Of a stretch of DNA of 64,000 nucleotides, positions 1 through 8,695 are shown piece after piece. A program made the position numbers and the translations under genes. Below the pieces are notes generated by a model. That model saw nothing but the letters and a program-made list of their open reading frames with translations, was not told where the DNA came from and searched no databases. Source of the stretch: Pirellula sp. (GTDB lineage: Bacteria > Planctomycetota > Planctomycetia > Pirellulales > PNKZ01); the NCBI GenBank assembly GCA_013822735.1, contig PNKZ01000001.1, positions 248,001 through 312,000 of the forward strand, read 5' to 3'. Position 1 is the stretch's first letter. Each line of letters opens with the position of its first letter.

Positions 1-454
1 TCGGCCCGCTTTCGCGCAGGCCCGAGTTCTCGACGTACACGAACGGCGTGGTCGACGTTCCTTCCGCGGTCAGCAGGACCTGTCCGGCGTCCAGCCCGCC
101 GTGGTTGTCGCCGGTAAGATAGCGCCAGCTGTAGGTGTCGCCCCCGTTGAGCACGATCTGCGCGTTAGGGTTGCCGTCGAAGAACAGGCCGAGTTCGTCG
201 CCGTCGTTATCCGTGTCGTTGGCAAGCGAAGGGGCGTAGTCGCCGGTTTGAATCGGGCTTGCGGCGCCGACGAGATACTCATCGTCCACGGCCACCGGAT
301 CGGCGTTGAGCACGACGCGCTGTTCGAGCGCGTCCATGCGATGGCGGCGTCGCAGGTCGCGACGTCGCGCGCCCACGGCGTGACGTTGCCGCCGATTGCG
401 TCGCAAGAAACCAAGCGCTCCCCAAAACGAATCCCAAGCGTGAAGCCTGCGCAT
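1..454 (-). CDS. N-terminal part of a giant planctomycete surface protein (LEPR-XLL-like), cut by window edge
   Basis: About 151 codons are open from an ATG at 454 to the left edge, so only the N-terminus is visible. The first ~40 residues are very Arg/His-rich (start MRRLHAWDSFWGALGF). They are followed by LEQRVVLNAD at about residues 43-52, which matches the 'LEPR-XLL' tag found near the N-terminus of very large planctomycete surface proteins. After the tag come VDDEYLVG and SLANDTDNDGDEL, the pattern of cadherin-like or Ig-like (VCBS-type) repeats that use Asp-rich loops to bind calcium. An AAAGGG stretch about 8 bases upstream of the ATG may be the ribosome site. By family knowledge such proteins are exported and sit at the cell surface; adhesion is an inference. 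Downstream domains are not visible, so the full length is unknown. Confidence 0.72.
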   Translation of the reverse strand, partial: MRRLHAWDSFWGALGFLRRNRRQRHAVGARRRDLRRRHRMDALEQRVVLNADPVAVDDEYLVGAASPIQTGDYAPSLANDTDNDGDELGLFFDGNPNAQIVLNGGDTYSWRYLTGDNHGGLDAGQVLLTAEGTSTTPFVYVENSGLRESGP

Positions 455-821
455 GATGACGACCCTTTCAAAATTCCGACGACGTTTTTTGGCCAGCGGC
501 GCGAACGAGAAGGGCGCGTATCCGGCGCGAAGGCGCGAATCGGAAGCGTTGCCCGAAGATGTGGTGCACGCTTTTAAAGCAACGGGCGTGCCGCCGGTCG
601 ATTGCCGCTCACCGCACACCCGATAAGATGCCTAGCATCGGCAGAAGCGAAATGCGCGAGCCGGTCGCCGCCGGAACAGCCGTCAGAACTGGTTGCCCGA
701 TTTCGAGCAGATGGTGGAGGACCGCAACGGGCGAACGTCGGCGATCGAGAATGCGGCTCGCGGCAGACGTTGCCTTTACGCAACACGTGCGCCGACCATG
801 GTGGCAACGCGGCGACAAACG
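455..821. other. Non-coding stretch between two minus-strand genes
   Basis: It lies between the stop of the phosphoesterase-helix gene at 822 and the start of the surface-protein gene at 454. All six frames give only Arg/Ser-rich low-complexity translations and no family match. It should hold the promoter of the surface-protein gene, but I see no convincing -35/-10 pair and no strong hairpin. Confidence 0.4.
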
Positions 822-2858
822 CTATTGGCGCGTGATCCGCGCTTGCTCGAAGTGCGAGTGCGGGCTGACGGAGAAATCGCGCGGCTGACGCCAGATTGTC
901 GTATCGGCAACGCGATGCGACTTGCCGGAGAAGTAGAAGGCCGCGCCGAGGTTGTCGTGCACCCGGCAATTGCGGTAGCTCGTGGTGCAGCGATCGACGT
1001 CGGCCACGCCTCCGGCGGCCGAGCCGTTCCAAGCGATCTCCGCGCCGTCGACTTCCATCTGAACGTCGTCGTGAGCGCTAATTCCTTCGTCGGCATTGGA
1101 TAAGGCGCGCACGTTCTCCAGGCGAATGCCGACGTAGGCGCCGTGAATGTTGAAGCCGTCGTTGGCGGCATACTTGCAAGTGATGTTGCGCACCGTGATG
1201 TGCGAACATTGGATCGAAACGCCGTTGGTGCCGGCGGCGGGAGGAGCGATGATCCGCGCTTCCGCCGGTTTCTTCCCTTCCGGCCAGCGGAAGTAGAACG
1301 CGCCGTCGTCGGCGTAGCCCATTTGGCCCGGCTGGAGCGCCTCGGGCGGGAAATAGCACTTGGTTTTCCGGTCGGGATGCTGGAGCTCCGTCGCCACGTC
1401 GCGCGGAATCGAGAGCGGAATGTCGTCGACGAACAGCCCGGCGATTTGTCCGGCGCCGATCGGTTCACGCCCCAACAGTTTGGCGTTGCTATACCAGACG
1501 TCGCCGTTGCGCCGCCAAGCATGGTCGGTTACGTCGATCCCCAGATCGATCACCATCCCGGCGCCGTCGAACACGGCCGGCTTTTCCGCAGTTCCTCCCT
1601 CGCGCAACACGAGCGGCTGCGTCACGACGCGTTTTCCTTCCTCCTCATCTTGCCGCGGAGCTCGCCTCCGCGCGCTCAGTACAACACGATCAATTACCTC
1701 TCCATCTAAGCTCCTCAATTCCGCACGAGCCGGCTCCTGCTTACGAAACGTCAGCAAGAGAAAACTGTCTTCGCTCTGGAGTACCGCTGATTTTGGATCG
1801 GGGTATTTATCTCCCTTGCCGGAGAGGGATGTGTTGAAGCACGGCACGCCCTCGTGCTCGCTCCGTTCGGCGAAGTAGCCGAAGCCGGTGACCACGGCGC
1901 TGCTCTGGAGCACGTGCGGCCACCAAGCTCCCTTGGCGAGGCTGCGCACCGTGGAATGCTTTTCGTTGTAGATCGTAATGACGTACGGCTGCGTGCTTTT
2001 CGTCATCGTGTCGCGATACCAGAGCAATTGCTCCGAATCCGGTCCGAAGTCGCCGCAGGTTTGCCAGGTGGTGCCGAAGTCTTGCGTGTGGTTGAGATCG
2101 ACGGCGACGAACCGCACGCCGAACTCCGGCACGTCGTGATGCCAATGCCGTTCGTTGCCGGGCAGTGCGAAGTATTTGCGGAATGCCGTAGCGGCCACGT
2201 CGTACACCGGTTCGGCCGGGGGCCTTGGTCCGCGGGGGCGAATCTCCCGATCGTGATTCCCGAGCACCGGCAGGAACGGCACCGCTTCGAACAACTCCGG
2301 CCCTTGATCGATGAGCCTTTGAAACGACGACACGTCGCCTGGCGCTGCGGGTTTGCCGCCGGCGTGCAACTGCGCGACGTTGTCGCCCGCCGTCAGTACG
2401 AGATGCGGATCGACGGACTTGACGGCGGCTGTCCAAGGACGCTTGGCGTAACCGATGTCGCCGACGACGACCGCGCGATACTCGTCTACGTCAACGCCGC
2501 GCGCCTTGATCCACGGCGAGAGCTTTTCGGAACCGCCGACTCGGTAATACCAAGGGCCATGCTCGACCGGCGGGGTGACTTCGACGGCGTGATGCTTTGT
2601 CTTCTCGTTCCGCGCGATGTGCGTCGTGCCGTTGCTCGGCTCGGATGTAGCGTTGAGCTCGACCACGGAATCTTCCGCCGTCGTCGACTCCCAGGAGATC
2701 GTCACGCGCCGCGCATCAAGCGACGCTTGCGATAGCCAAATGCGCGTCACATGCGAATCGCCGCGCGGCTGCGGAGCGAGGGGCTCTACGGCAAACGTCG
2801 CCGTCGTGAAGCTGGTCGCAAATGCGAGAATCGCAACGGTGCGCAGGGGCGAGAGCAT
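822..2858 (-). CDS. Exported metallophosphoesterase fused to a right-handed beta-helix domain
   Basis: 678 residues. Residues 1-23 form a signal peptide (ends TTATFA). Residues ~35-125 look like the fibronectin-type N-domain of purple-acid-phosphatase-like proteins. Residues ~127-395 are a calcineurin-like phosphoesterase with GDIG (133-136), AGDN (157-160) and GNHD (200-203), which bind two metals and hydrolyse phosphate esters. The distal motif, normally GHxH, reads GFGY at 325-328, so two expected metal ligands are missing and activity is doubtful. From ~414 the protein changes to a right-handed parallel beta-helix type (SIQCSHITVRNITCKYAAND at ~545-565), a fold common in polysaccharide-acting or binding proteins. 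The join passes through a charged linker at ~396-412, and the helix part lacks an N-terminal start of its own. This could be a true fusion or a deletion joining two genes. The C-terminus also ends abruptly. Confidence 0.8.
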   Translation of the reverse strand: MLSPLRTVAILAFATSFTTATFAVEPLAPQPRGDSHVTRIWLSQASLDARRVTISWESTTAEDSVVELNATSEPSNGTTHIARNEKTKHHAVEVTPPVEHGPWYYRVGGSEKLSPWIKARGVDVDEYRAVVVGDIGYAKRPWTAAVKSVDPHLVLTAGDNVAQLHAGGKPAAPGDVSSFQRLIDQGPELFEAVPFLPVLGNHDREIRPRGPRPPAEPVYDVAATAFRKYFALPGNERHWHHDVPEFGVRFVAVDLNHTQDFGTTWQTCGDFGPDSEQLLWYRDTMTKSTQPYVITIYNEKHSTVRSLAKGAWWPHVLQSSAVVTGFGYFAERSEHEGVPCFNTSLSGKGDKYPDPKSAVLQSEDSFLLLTFRKQEPARAELRSLDGEVIDRVVLSARRRAPRQDEEEGKRVVTQPLVLREGGTAEKPAVFDGAGMVIDLGIDVTDHAWRRNGDVWYSNAKLLGREPIGAGQIAGLFVDDIPLSIPRDVATELQHPDRKTKCYFPPEALQPGQMGYADDGAFYFRWPEGKKPAEARIIAPPAAGTNGVSIQCSHITVRNITCKYAANDGFNIHGAYVGIRLENVRALSNADEGISAHDDVQMEVDGAEIAWNGSAAGGVADVDRCTTSYRNCRVHDNLGAAFYFSGKSHRVADTTIWRQPRDFSVSPHSHFEQARITRQ

Positions 2859-2925
2859 GCGTGAAGCCGGCGTGAGACAAAGGCGGGATGCAAGCGGAGT
2901 TCCATATTATGATCGCCGGCCACAT

Positions 2926-2962
2926 GCATACTAGCCCCGCTCTCGCCGGCAAGGGGACTTCT
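2926..2962. repeat. Single arm of the CATACTAGCCCCG palindromic repeat family
   Basis: The stretch begins GCATACTAGCCCCG and ends GGGGACTTC. It matches one arm of the large inverted repeat at 3794-3878, differing mainly in the middle. It lies in the gap between the divergently transcribed phosphoesterase and TauE genes. It is one of at least three sites of this family in the window. Confidence 0.6.
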
Positions 2963-3044
2963 CGCATACATCGGCTATCGTCTTGCGCCGCGTACGATTA
3001 CACTCGCCAATTCTTTGTTTCTTAAACTTTCCGATGGCTGCGCT

Positions 3045-3791
3045 ATGCCCGACCTTACGACCGCCGAGTGGTGTTGGGCCGCCGTCGCCGCGGCAGGGAT
3101 CGGCTTTTCCAAAAGCGGGTTCGCCGGCATTGGGTTGTTTCACATCGTGATTTTCGCGTGGCTCTTCGGCCCGCGCGTGTCGACGGGAATCCTCCTGCCG
3201 CTCTTGATCGTCGGCGACGTCGCCGCCGTCGCCGCGTTTCGTCGTCATGCGCGGTGGGATTACGTCTGGCGGATTTTACCGCCGGCGATCGTCGGCGTAG
3301 TCGGCGGCTGGCTGCTCATGGGACGCATGACCGACGCGCAGCTGAAGCCGACGCTCGGCGTCATCGTGCTCGGGCTCGCGCTCTTGCAACTCGGCCGGAT
3401 GTACCGGCCGAATCTGTTCGCCGACGTTCCACATGCCCGCTGGTTCGCCGTCACGCTCGGGCTCGTCGCCGGCTTCACGACGATGCTCGCCAACGGCGCG
3501 GGCCCGATCGTCGCGCTCTATCTCTTGGCGGTGAGCCTGCCGAAATACGAGTTTGTCGGCACGTCGGCGTGGTTTTTCCTGATCATCAACGTGCTCAAGG
3601 TCCCGTTCAGCACGAGCCTGGGCCTGATCGATTCGCGCTCGCTAGCGATCAACACGCTGCTCGCCCCGGCCGTCGTCCTCGGGCTGTTGCTCGGCCGCCG
3701 GTTGGTACATCACGTGCCGCAAAAGCTGTTCGACAGCTTGCTGCTCATCTTCGCGGCCGCGGCGGCATTGCGCATGTTAGGTGCGTTCTAG
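3045..3791 (+). CDS. TauE/SafE family membrane exporter
   Basis: 248 residues from the ATG at 3045; an upstream in-frame TTG at 3015 is possible, but the ATG start gives a usual length. The protein is almost entirely hydrophobic, with about eight predicted membrane segments. It shows the family's two-half layout: an N-terminal Gly-rich first helix (GIGFSKSGFAGIG) and an equivalent second-half motif, LVAGFTTMLANGAGPIVALYL at about residues 139-159. TauE/SafE proteins (DUF81, PF01925) move organic anions such as sulfite or sulfonates across the inner membrane, but the substrate cannot be read from sequence. It is transcribed away from the phosphoesterase gene and ends three bases before a strong inverted repeat, with no partner gene nearby. 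Confidence 0.88.
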   Translation: MPDLTTAEWCWAAVAAAGIGFSKSGFAGIGLFHIVIFAWLFGPRVSTGILLPLLIVGDVAAVAAFRRHARWDYVWRILPPAIVGVVGGWLLMGRMTDAQLKPTLGVIVLGLALLQLGRMYRPNLFADVPHARWFAVTLGLVAGFTTMLANGAGPIVALYLLAVSLPKYEFVGTSAWFFLIINVLKVPFSTSLGLIDSRSLAINTLLAPAVVLGLLLGRRLVHHVPQKLFDSLLLIFAAAAALRMLGAF

Positions 3792-3793
3792 CG

Positions 3794-3878
3794 CATACTA
3801 GCCCCGACGCGCCAGCGAGGGGACGTTCGGCATGCTGCAATTTCGGAGTCCCCTCGCTGGTGCGTCGGGGCTAGTATG
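3794..3878. repeat. Near-perfect 30-bp inverted repeat, possible bidirectional terminator
   Basis: The left arm 3794-3823 (starts CATACTAGCCCCGACGCG) and the right arm 3849-3878 (ends GGGGCTAGTATG) are reverse complements with one mismatch, around a 25-base loop. The element fills the gap between the convergent TauE gene (stop 3791) and WD40 gene (stop 3890). As RNA it would form a very stable hairpin on either strand, but there is no T-tract. Single arms of the same family occur at 2926-2962 and 10148-10186, so it is a dispersed repeat and not just a local terminator. Confidence 0.8.
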
Positions 3879-3889
3879 GAGTGGCGAAC

Positions 3890-5026
3890 CTAAGCCTTCT
3901 TTTCCATTCGATACACGCGCAGGTTCCCGTCGAAGTGCGCCACGGCGATACTTCGTCCGTCGGGTGCGAGGCTGAGATCGCGGGCCGTGTCGGGAAGTTT
4001 GAACTTGAAAAACTCGGCCTCGGCGCCCGGCCTGAAGAAGTAGAGGATGCCTCCTTGTCCGCCGGCGGCGCCGATCCAGTAGCCGGCCGGATGCCAGACC
4101 GTGCCCCACGCCGTGCCGTTGACCTTCTCTTTGCCGGAATGCACGGTCGTCGGTTTGCCGTCGGCGAAATTCACCACGGCCCAGGCGGCGTTGCCGATTC
4201 CGGCGAAGGCGTTGGTGACGTTCATAATGCCCCCGGCCGCGAGCAGCTTGCCGCCGTCGCCGAAGGCCAAGCTCCGCGCGCCGCCGATATCGGCGCGGAA
4301 CTGCGTATCGTACTTGTAGATCGTCGCGGCGGAAAACTCGCGCGCGGCGGCGAGTTCGACAGGCTTCGCGCCTGGCGCACCGGCCGGCGGTACGTCCCAC
4401 ACCTTGCATATGCCTTTGATATCGCACGACACCAACTGCCGGCCTTCAGGATGAAACGCAATGTTGTACACATGTGAACCGTGCCCGCGCCCCACGGCGA
4501 CCGGCTTGCCGTCGGCCGTGTTCCATAGTTTCACGAGTCCGTCGTTGCCGCAGGTGGCGACGAGCTTCCCGTCGGGACTCACGGCCAGCGCGCGGATCCA
4601 ACCTTCGTGCGCCGCCACGGCGCGCAGCGGCGTCGGCTTCTCGGCGGCCGTGTCCCACCAGAGGAGCCGGCCGTCGTAGCCGGCGGTGAACGTCGTCCGG
4701 CCGTCGGGCGTGAAACCGATGGCCCGACACCAACTCTCATGACCCACCAGCGGCGTCATCACGCCGTCGCTCACGCGGATGCGCTCGACCGTGTAATCTT
4801 CCGTGCCGACGAAGACGTACTTGCCCGAGGGATCGTAGCGACAGGCGGTGAGCGGACGCGTGTATTTCCACGCGCTCGCCATGTAGGTTTGCGTCGGATC
4901 AACTCCGTCCGACTTCTTCTCGACTTCCTTCGGCGCAGCAGCCGCTGGCGGTTTCGCGGCCGGCTTCTTCGCAGCGTCGTCTTTCTTGCCGTCTGCTTTC
5001 TTGCCGTCCTGTTCCTTCGCACTCAT
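3890..5026 (-). CDS. WD40 repeat protein, last gene of the PSD1-DUF1501 operon
   Basis: 378 residues from an ATG at 5026 that overlaps the DUF1501 stop as ATGA, so translation is probably coupled. The first ~40 residues are Lys/Ala/Pro-rich and disordered, and no signal peptide is seen. From ~55 onward come WD40 blades: CRYDPSGKYVFVGTEDYTV, IGFTPDGRTTFTAGYDGRLL, LAVSPDGKLVATCGNDGLV and IAFHPEGRQLVSCDIKGICK, followed by weaker blades to the end (SLAPDGRSIAVAHFDGNLRV). About six or seven blades would form one beta-propeller, a protein-binding scaffold without enzymatic residues. The order PSD1, DUF1501, WD40 is common in planctomycetes by family knowledge. The absence of an export signal is odd beside two exported partners. 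Its partner is unknown. Confidence 0.88.
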   Translation of the reverse strand: MSAKEQDGKKADGKKDDAAKKPAAKPPAAAAPKEVEKKSDGVDPTQTYMASAWKYTRPLTACRYDPSGKYVFVGTEDYTVERIRVSDGVMTPLVGHESWCRAIGFTPDGRTTFTAGYDGRLLWWDTAAEKPTPLRAVAAHEGWIRALAVSPDGKLVATCGNDGLVKLWNTADGKPVAVGRGHGSHVYNIAFHPEGRQLVSCDIKGICKVWDVPPAGAPGAKPVELAAAREFSAATIYKYDTQFRADIGGARSLAFGDGGKLLAAGGIMNVTNAFAGIGNAAWAVVNFADGKPTTVHSGKEKVNGTAWGTVWHPAGYWIGAAGGQGGILYFFRPGAEAEFFKFKLPDTARDLSLAPDGRSIAVAHFDGNLRVYRMEKKA

Positions 5027-6321
5027 GCCAAGAGTTCCTTGATCGGGCCCTTGGCCGGATCGGCGATCGGAAACTTCCGACCGGCGACGGTGAACGCTTC
5101 GGTCGACGGGATGCCGACGGCCTGCAAGTACGTGTGGAACAAGTGCCCATGATCGATTTCGCGATCGGTCACGGCGGTGCCGTTCGCGTTGGTCTTGCCG
5201 ATGACCGCGCCCGGCTGAATGCCGGCCCCGCCGAGGCAAACGCTCCAGGCGGTGCCCCAATGATCGCGACCGTACCGGCTATTGATCTTCGGCGTTCGGC
5301 CGAACTCCGACATCACGACGATGAGCGTGTCTTTCAAGAGCCCGCGCTCGGCCAAGTCGGAAACGAGCGTAGCGAACGGTCGATCGAATTCGCCGAGTTG
5401 TTCGATGTGGTAATCGAAATTCTCGAAGTGCGTGTCGTAATTCGAGTGGTTCACTTGCACGAACGGCACCCCTTGCTCCAGGAGTCGGCGAGCGAGCAAA
5501 CAGTGCTTGCCGAACTCGTGCGAGCCGTAGCGCTCTTGGTCGCGGGCCGGCTCTTTGGCGACGTCAAACACGTCGCGTTGGGCCATGAGTTGCACGGCCT
5601 GATCGTAGCTGAAGGTGTAAGCGTCGGTGTCGGCCGTGCGGCGTTTGCCGGCGAAGCGATCGTTGGCGAGGCGACGGAACTCTTGGCGGCGCTCGTCGCT
5701 CGTCATGGTCAGCGCGCTCGGGCGTTCGGAATATTGCGGCGCTTTGCCGTCTTCCAAAGCCACGCTGCTATAGCGCGGGCCGAGGTAAGCGGCGCTCGAG
5801 CGGCTGCTCCCGCCGCCGCGGATGAGAATATGTCCCGGCAGCGCGAACTTATCGGGCGTGAGCGACTTGGCGACGATCGCGCCGAGGTGCGGATGGGGCG
5901 AGCCCATCTCGTTGTGCCCGGTTTGCATCTGCGTAGCGCCGGGGCCGTGGCTGTTGTTCTTCGTGTTGATGCTGCGGACCACGCTGAGGTGGTGCATCTG
6001 CTGGGCGGTGTACGGCAGCAGTTCGGAGATCTGCAGGCCGGGCACGCTGGTGGCGATCGGGCGAAACGGGCCGCCGGTGTCGGTGTTCGGCTTGGGGTCC
6101 CAGGTTTCCAGTTGACTCACGCCGCCATGCAAGAAGATGGTGAGGATGCGCTTTTGCGATTTGCTCAACTCCGACGCCACGGCCGGCGAAAGCCAACTCG
6201 CATTCTTGCCGAGGCTGCCGCCGATCGCCAGGGCGCCAAGCCCCGCACCGGTAGCTCCGCGCAAGAACGAGCGGCGCGAGAGCGCGTGGTCTTCGGTTCC
6301 GCAGGAATACTGGCAACGCAT
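5023..6321 (-). CDS. DUF1501 family Tat-exported protein (alkaline-phosphatase-like fold)
   Basis: 432 residues from the ATG at 6321, chosen because AGGAG lies about 8 bases upstream; ATGs at 6342 and 6339 are possible. A twin-arginine signal, SRRSFLRGATGAGLGALAIG, starts near residue 15, so the protein folds before export. The body has the DUF1501 hallmarks LTIFLHGGVSQLETWDPKP, MQTGHNEMGSPHPHLGAIVA and VVMSEFGRTPKINSRYGRDH, which resemble the sulfatase/alkaline-phosphatase core. The exact reaction of the family is not established. The gene follows the PSD1 gene by 85 bases and overlaps the WD40 gene by 4, so the three probably form one operon. Confidence 0.93.
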   Translation of the reverse strand: MRCQYSCGTEDHALSRRSFLRGATGAGLGALAIGGSLGKNASWLSPAVASELSKSQKRILTIFLHGGVSQLETWDPKPNTDTGGPFRPIATSVPGLQISELLPYTAQQMHHLSVVRSINTKNNSHGPGATQMQTGHNEMGSPHPHLGAIVAKSLTPDKFALPGHILIRGGGSSRSSAAYLGPRYSSVALEDGKAPQYSERPSALTMTSDERRQEFRRLANDRFAGKRRTADTDAYTFSYDQAVQLMAQRDVFDVAKEPARDQERYGSHEFGKHCLLARRLLEQGVPFVQVNHSNYDTHFENFDYHIEQLGEFDRPFATLVSDLAERGLLKDTLIVVMSEFGRTPKINSRYGRDHWGTAWSVCLGGAGIQPGAVIGKTNANGTAVTDREIDHGHLFHTYLQAVGIPSTEAFTVAGRKFPIADPAKGPIKELLA

Positions 6322-6406
6322 GTTGGAACTCCTCTTCATCATCGCTTAGCCGCCGCGGCCACGCGGCGTTTATGCCGGTCGTGGCCGACCGGGCTAAGCA
6401 TTCAGG

Positions 6407-8422
6407 CTAATGATTAAACCGAAACTCGTTGCTGGAAAGCAGCGCCCACAGCATTTCTTTCACCGCTTCCGGCTTGTCCTTCTCGCGACCTTGCAAGAAT
6501 CCGGCGACGTCGGCTCGTTCGACGTCGCTCGGCTTGCGCGTGAAGATCGCCAAGTACATTTCGTCGGCCGCGCGCTGCGGGTCTTTCTCGGCGATAAGCC
6601 GGGCCGCGAGGTTGTCGTATTTCGGCGTGAGCCAGCCGTCGACCACGCCCCCGTTGCCGAAGAACAACGCTTGGTTGAGAGTCGCCGAGAAATCGCCGCC
6701 GGTCGCTTCGCCGTACAGTTCGATGAAGCGCGCGTAGTTGGTCTTGAGCGGATCAAACGTTTGCCGATCGACCCACATCGATTCCATGCGCGGACGTTCG
6801 GCCGCGTCGACTTTGATCAGTTCCTTCGGCACGGTCTTTTTCAGCGAGGCCAAGGCTTTGCCTTCGGAGATGCTGACGAAGCCGGTCGCTTGGAGCATGC
6901 TTGCCGCGAACGCTTCGGGCCCGAGCGGCTTTAGTAAGGGCACTTCTCCTTGCTCGGTCCAGCGCACGATGAGCAAACCCCAAGCTCGGGCCGCCGCCGT
7001 CGGATCGGCGGCTGCCAGTTTCTCAAAGGCGACGACCTGCTTCGCTTCGTCGATCTGGCGCTCGCGGGCTCGGACGAGCGTACGGACGCGGCGCACCTCG
7101 GTCATCGCTTCCGGCTTTTTCGCCGCGTCCGCTGCGGTGACTTTGGCTTCGGCAGATTTGAGCGCCGTGGTGAGCGACTGGAGTTCAGCTTCCCAGGCCG
7201 CGAGACGCTTGGCGGCCTGGCCGCGGGGGAGCGCCTTCGCATCGGGGAGGAGATACGTGGTTTGATAGGTGCGCGTGAGCACGAGCGCGCGGAGGAGTTT
7301 GCGGATATCGTAGCCGCCGGCGTGGAACTCGCGCGTCAGCAGGTCGAGCACGGCCGGATGGGTCGGCGGATTGTCGGGATGGATGAAGTCGACAGGATGC
7401 ACGAGGCCGTGACCGAAGACGTGGGCCCAAAGCCGGTTGGCCGCGTTGCGCGCGAAGAGATCACTGGTGCCGTCGGTCGCCGCCTTCGCTAAGAGTGCGC
7501 GCCGGCTATGTTTCGGAACCGGCTTCTCTCCCTTGTCCGGCTTTACGATATATTCTTCGCCTTTGGCGACCGCGGGCTCCGTGAGGGCCGGGCCGCGCGG
7601 CAAGCGCGGCGGCACTTTGTCGGCGGCCTCGCCTGTGAAGACGGATTTAAAGCTCGCTTCGCCCTCAGCCTTTTCGGCGATCAGCTTGGCCTTCGTCTTC
7701 TTATCGGTATGCAGATGCGTTCGGCTGAGCAGCGCGTAGAGGCCGTAATAGTCGCCGATCGCGTAGTCGTCGACCACCGGATGGTCGTGGCATTGGTTGC
7801 ACTGCATATCCATGCCGAAGAACATCCGGCCGACGTCGCGCGTCAGCTGGTTCGGTTCGCAATCGCGATCGTGGAAGAACTTCGACGCCGGACGGAGCGT
7901 CGGGTTCACGTCGTCGGCCGCGAGGATCTCGCGCACGAGCTTGTCGTACGGCTTTCCTTCCGCCAGCGATTGATAGAGATAGTCGTACCACTCCGACGCT
8001 TTGATCACTTTGTCGGGCCGGCGTTCCGACCACATCACGTCGTACATCGTCGCCATATGGCGGGCGAAGCGCGGGCTCTGCAGAAGTTCGTCGACGAGCT
8101 TGGTCCGTTTGTCCGGCGCGGTATCGGAGAAGAAAGCTTCGGCTTGGTCCGAGGTCGGAATGATGCCGTGCAAGTCGAGCGTCACGCGGCGGAGGAATTC
8201 GGCATCGTCGGCCGGAGCGCCGAGCGGTGCTAAACGCTCGGCCGCGAGCAGGCGATCGATCTCCGCGGAGAGGGAAGGTGCGGCAGGCGCGACGGCCGGC
8301 TTGGTCGGAGTCGACGACTTGTTCGCCGCCGCGAGGTCGGCGGCGAGCATCAAACCGACGAGCGCCGACAACAGCGCGAGCGCAGCAGAGCGCACGTTAC
8401 GAAAGGGATATACGTGGGGCAC
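6407..8422 (-). CDS. DUF1549/DUF1553 (PSD1) domain protein, exported
   Basis: 671 residues if the GTG at 8422 is used, since GGAGGG lies about 7 bases before it; an in-frame GTG at 8443 is the alternative. Residues ~8-33 form a hydrophobic signal peptide (AALALLSALVGLMLA). The DUF1549 part begins with IDRLLAAERLAPLGAPADD and includes MQCNQCHDHP at about residue 205, a CxxCH motif that may bind heme or metal. The DUF1553 part includes FARNAANRLWAHVFGHGLVH and ends with MLWALLSSNEFRFNH, the family's typical ending. An Ala/Lys/Arg-rich, probably coiled insert lies at about residues 420-480. The reaction is unknown; these proteins are typical planctomycete periplasmic partners of DUF1501 proteins, and this is the first gene of such an operon. 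Confidence 0.93.
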   Translation of the reverse strand: MPHVYPFRNVRSAALALLSALVGLMLAADLAAANKSSTPTKPAVAPAAPSLSAEIDRLLAAERLAPLGAPADDAEFLRRVTLDLHGIIPTSDQAEAFFSDTAPDKRTKLVDELLQSPRFARHMATMYDVMWSERRPDKVIKASEWYDYLYQSLAEGKPYDKLVREILAADDVNPTLRPASKFFHDRDCEPNQLTRDVGRMFFGMDMQCNQCHDHPVVDDYAIGDYYGLYALLSRTHLHTDKKTKAKLIAEKAEGEASFKSVFTGEAADKVPPRLPRGPALTEPAVAKGEEYIVKPDKGEKPVPKHSRRALLAKAATDGTSDLFARNAANRLWAHVFGHGLVHPVDFIHPDNPPTHPAVLDLLTREFHAGGYDIRKLLRALVLTRTYQTTYLLPDAKALPRGQAAKRLAAWEAELQSLTTALKSAEAKVTAADAAKKPEAMTEVRRVRTLVRARERQIDEAKQVVAFEKLAAADPTAAARAWGLLIVRWTEQGEVPLLKPLGPEAFAASMLQATGFVSISEGKALASLKKTVPKELIKVDAAERPRMESMWVDRQTFDPLKTNYARFIELYGEATGGDFSATLNQALFFGNGGVVDGWLTPKYDNLAARLIAEKDPQRAADEMYLAIFTRKPSDVERADVAGFLQGREKDKPEAVKEMLWALLSSNEFRFNH

Positions 8423-8695
8423 GAGGGGTCCCTCCACGAACACAGGCAGGTAGGAAATCGGGCAGGGCAGGGGAGCGATCTAAGGCAGGCGGTGCTTCAG
8501 CAGGCAGGGCGTGCGGCAGGCGGGTCGATCAAGGTGGGGAAATCCGCGGGCCATCGGTATTCATCGACGGTCCATAAGAATCTCTTGATACGTTACCGCT
8601 ACGGCCCGACAGGGTCAACGGAAATCTTCCCGGAACTCGGGTACGGGGGCTGGCCGTTGAAGGATTCAGAAATGCTCGTGAGATATCTGAACCGA
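8423..8695. other. Leader of the PSD1 operon with GGCAGG-type repeats
   Basis: No gene seen. Between about 8447 and 8523 the word GGCAGG or a near variant recurs about seven times. This stretch lies directly before the PSD1 start, where the operon promoter should be. The repeats could be a binding site array or simple slippage; I see no clear -35/-10 pair. Confidence 0.35.

Noticed and set aside
576-820. Possible frameshifted C-terminal continuation of the beta-helix protein
   Set aside because: No frame downstream of 822 continues a clear helix pattern; a short stretch (AAFSIADVRPL) is suggestive but too weak.
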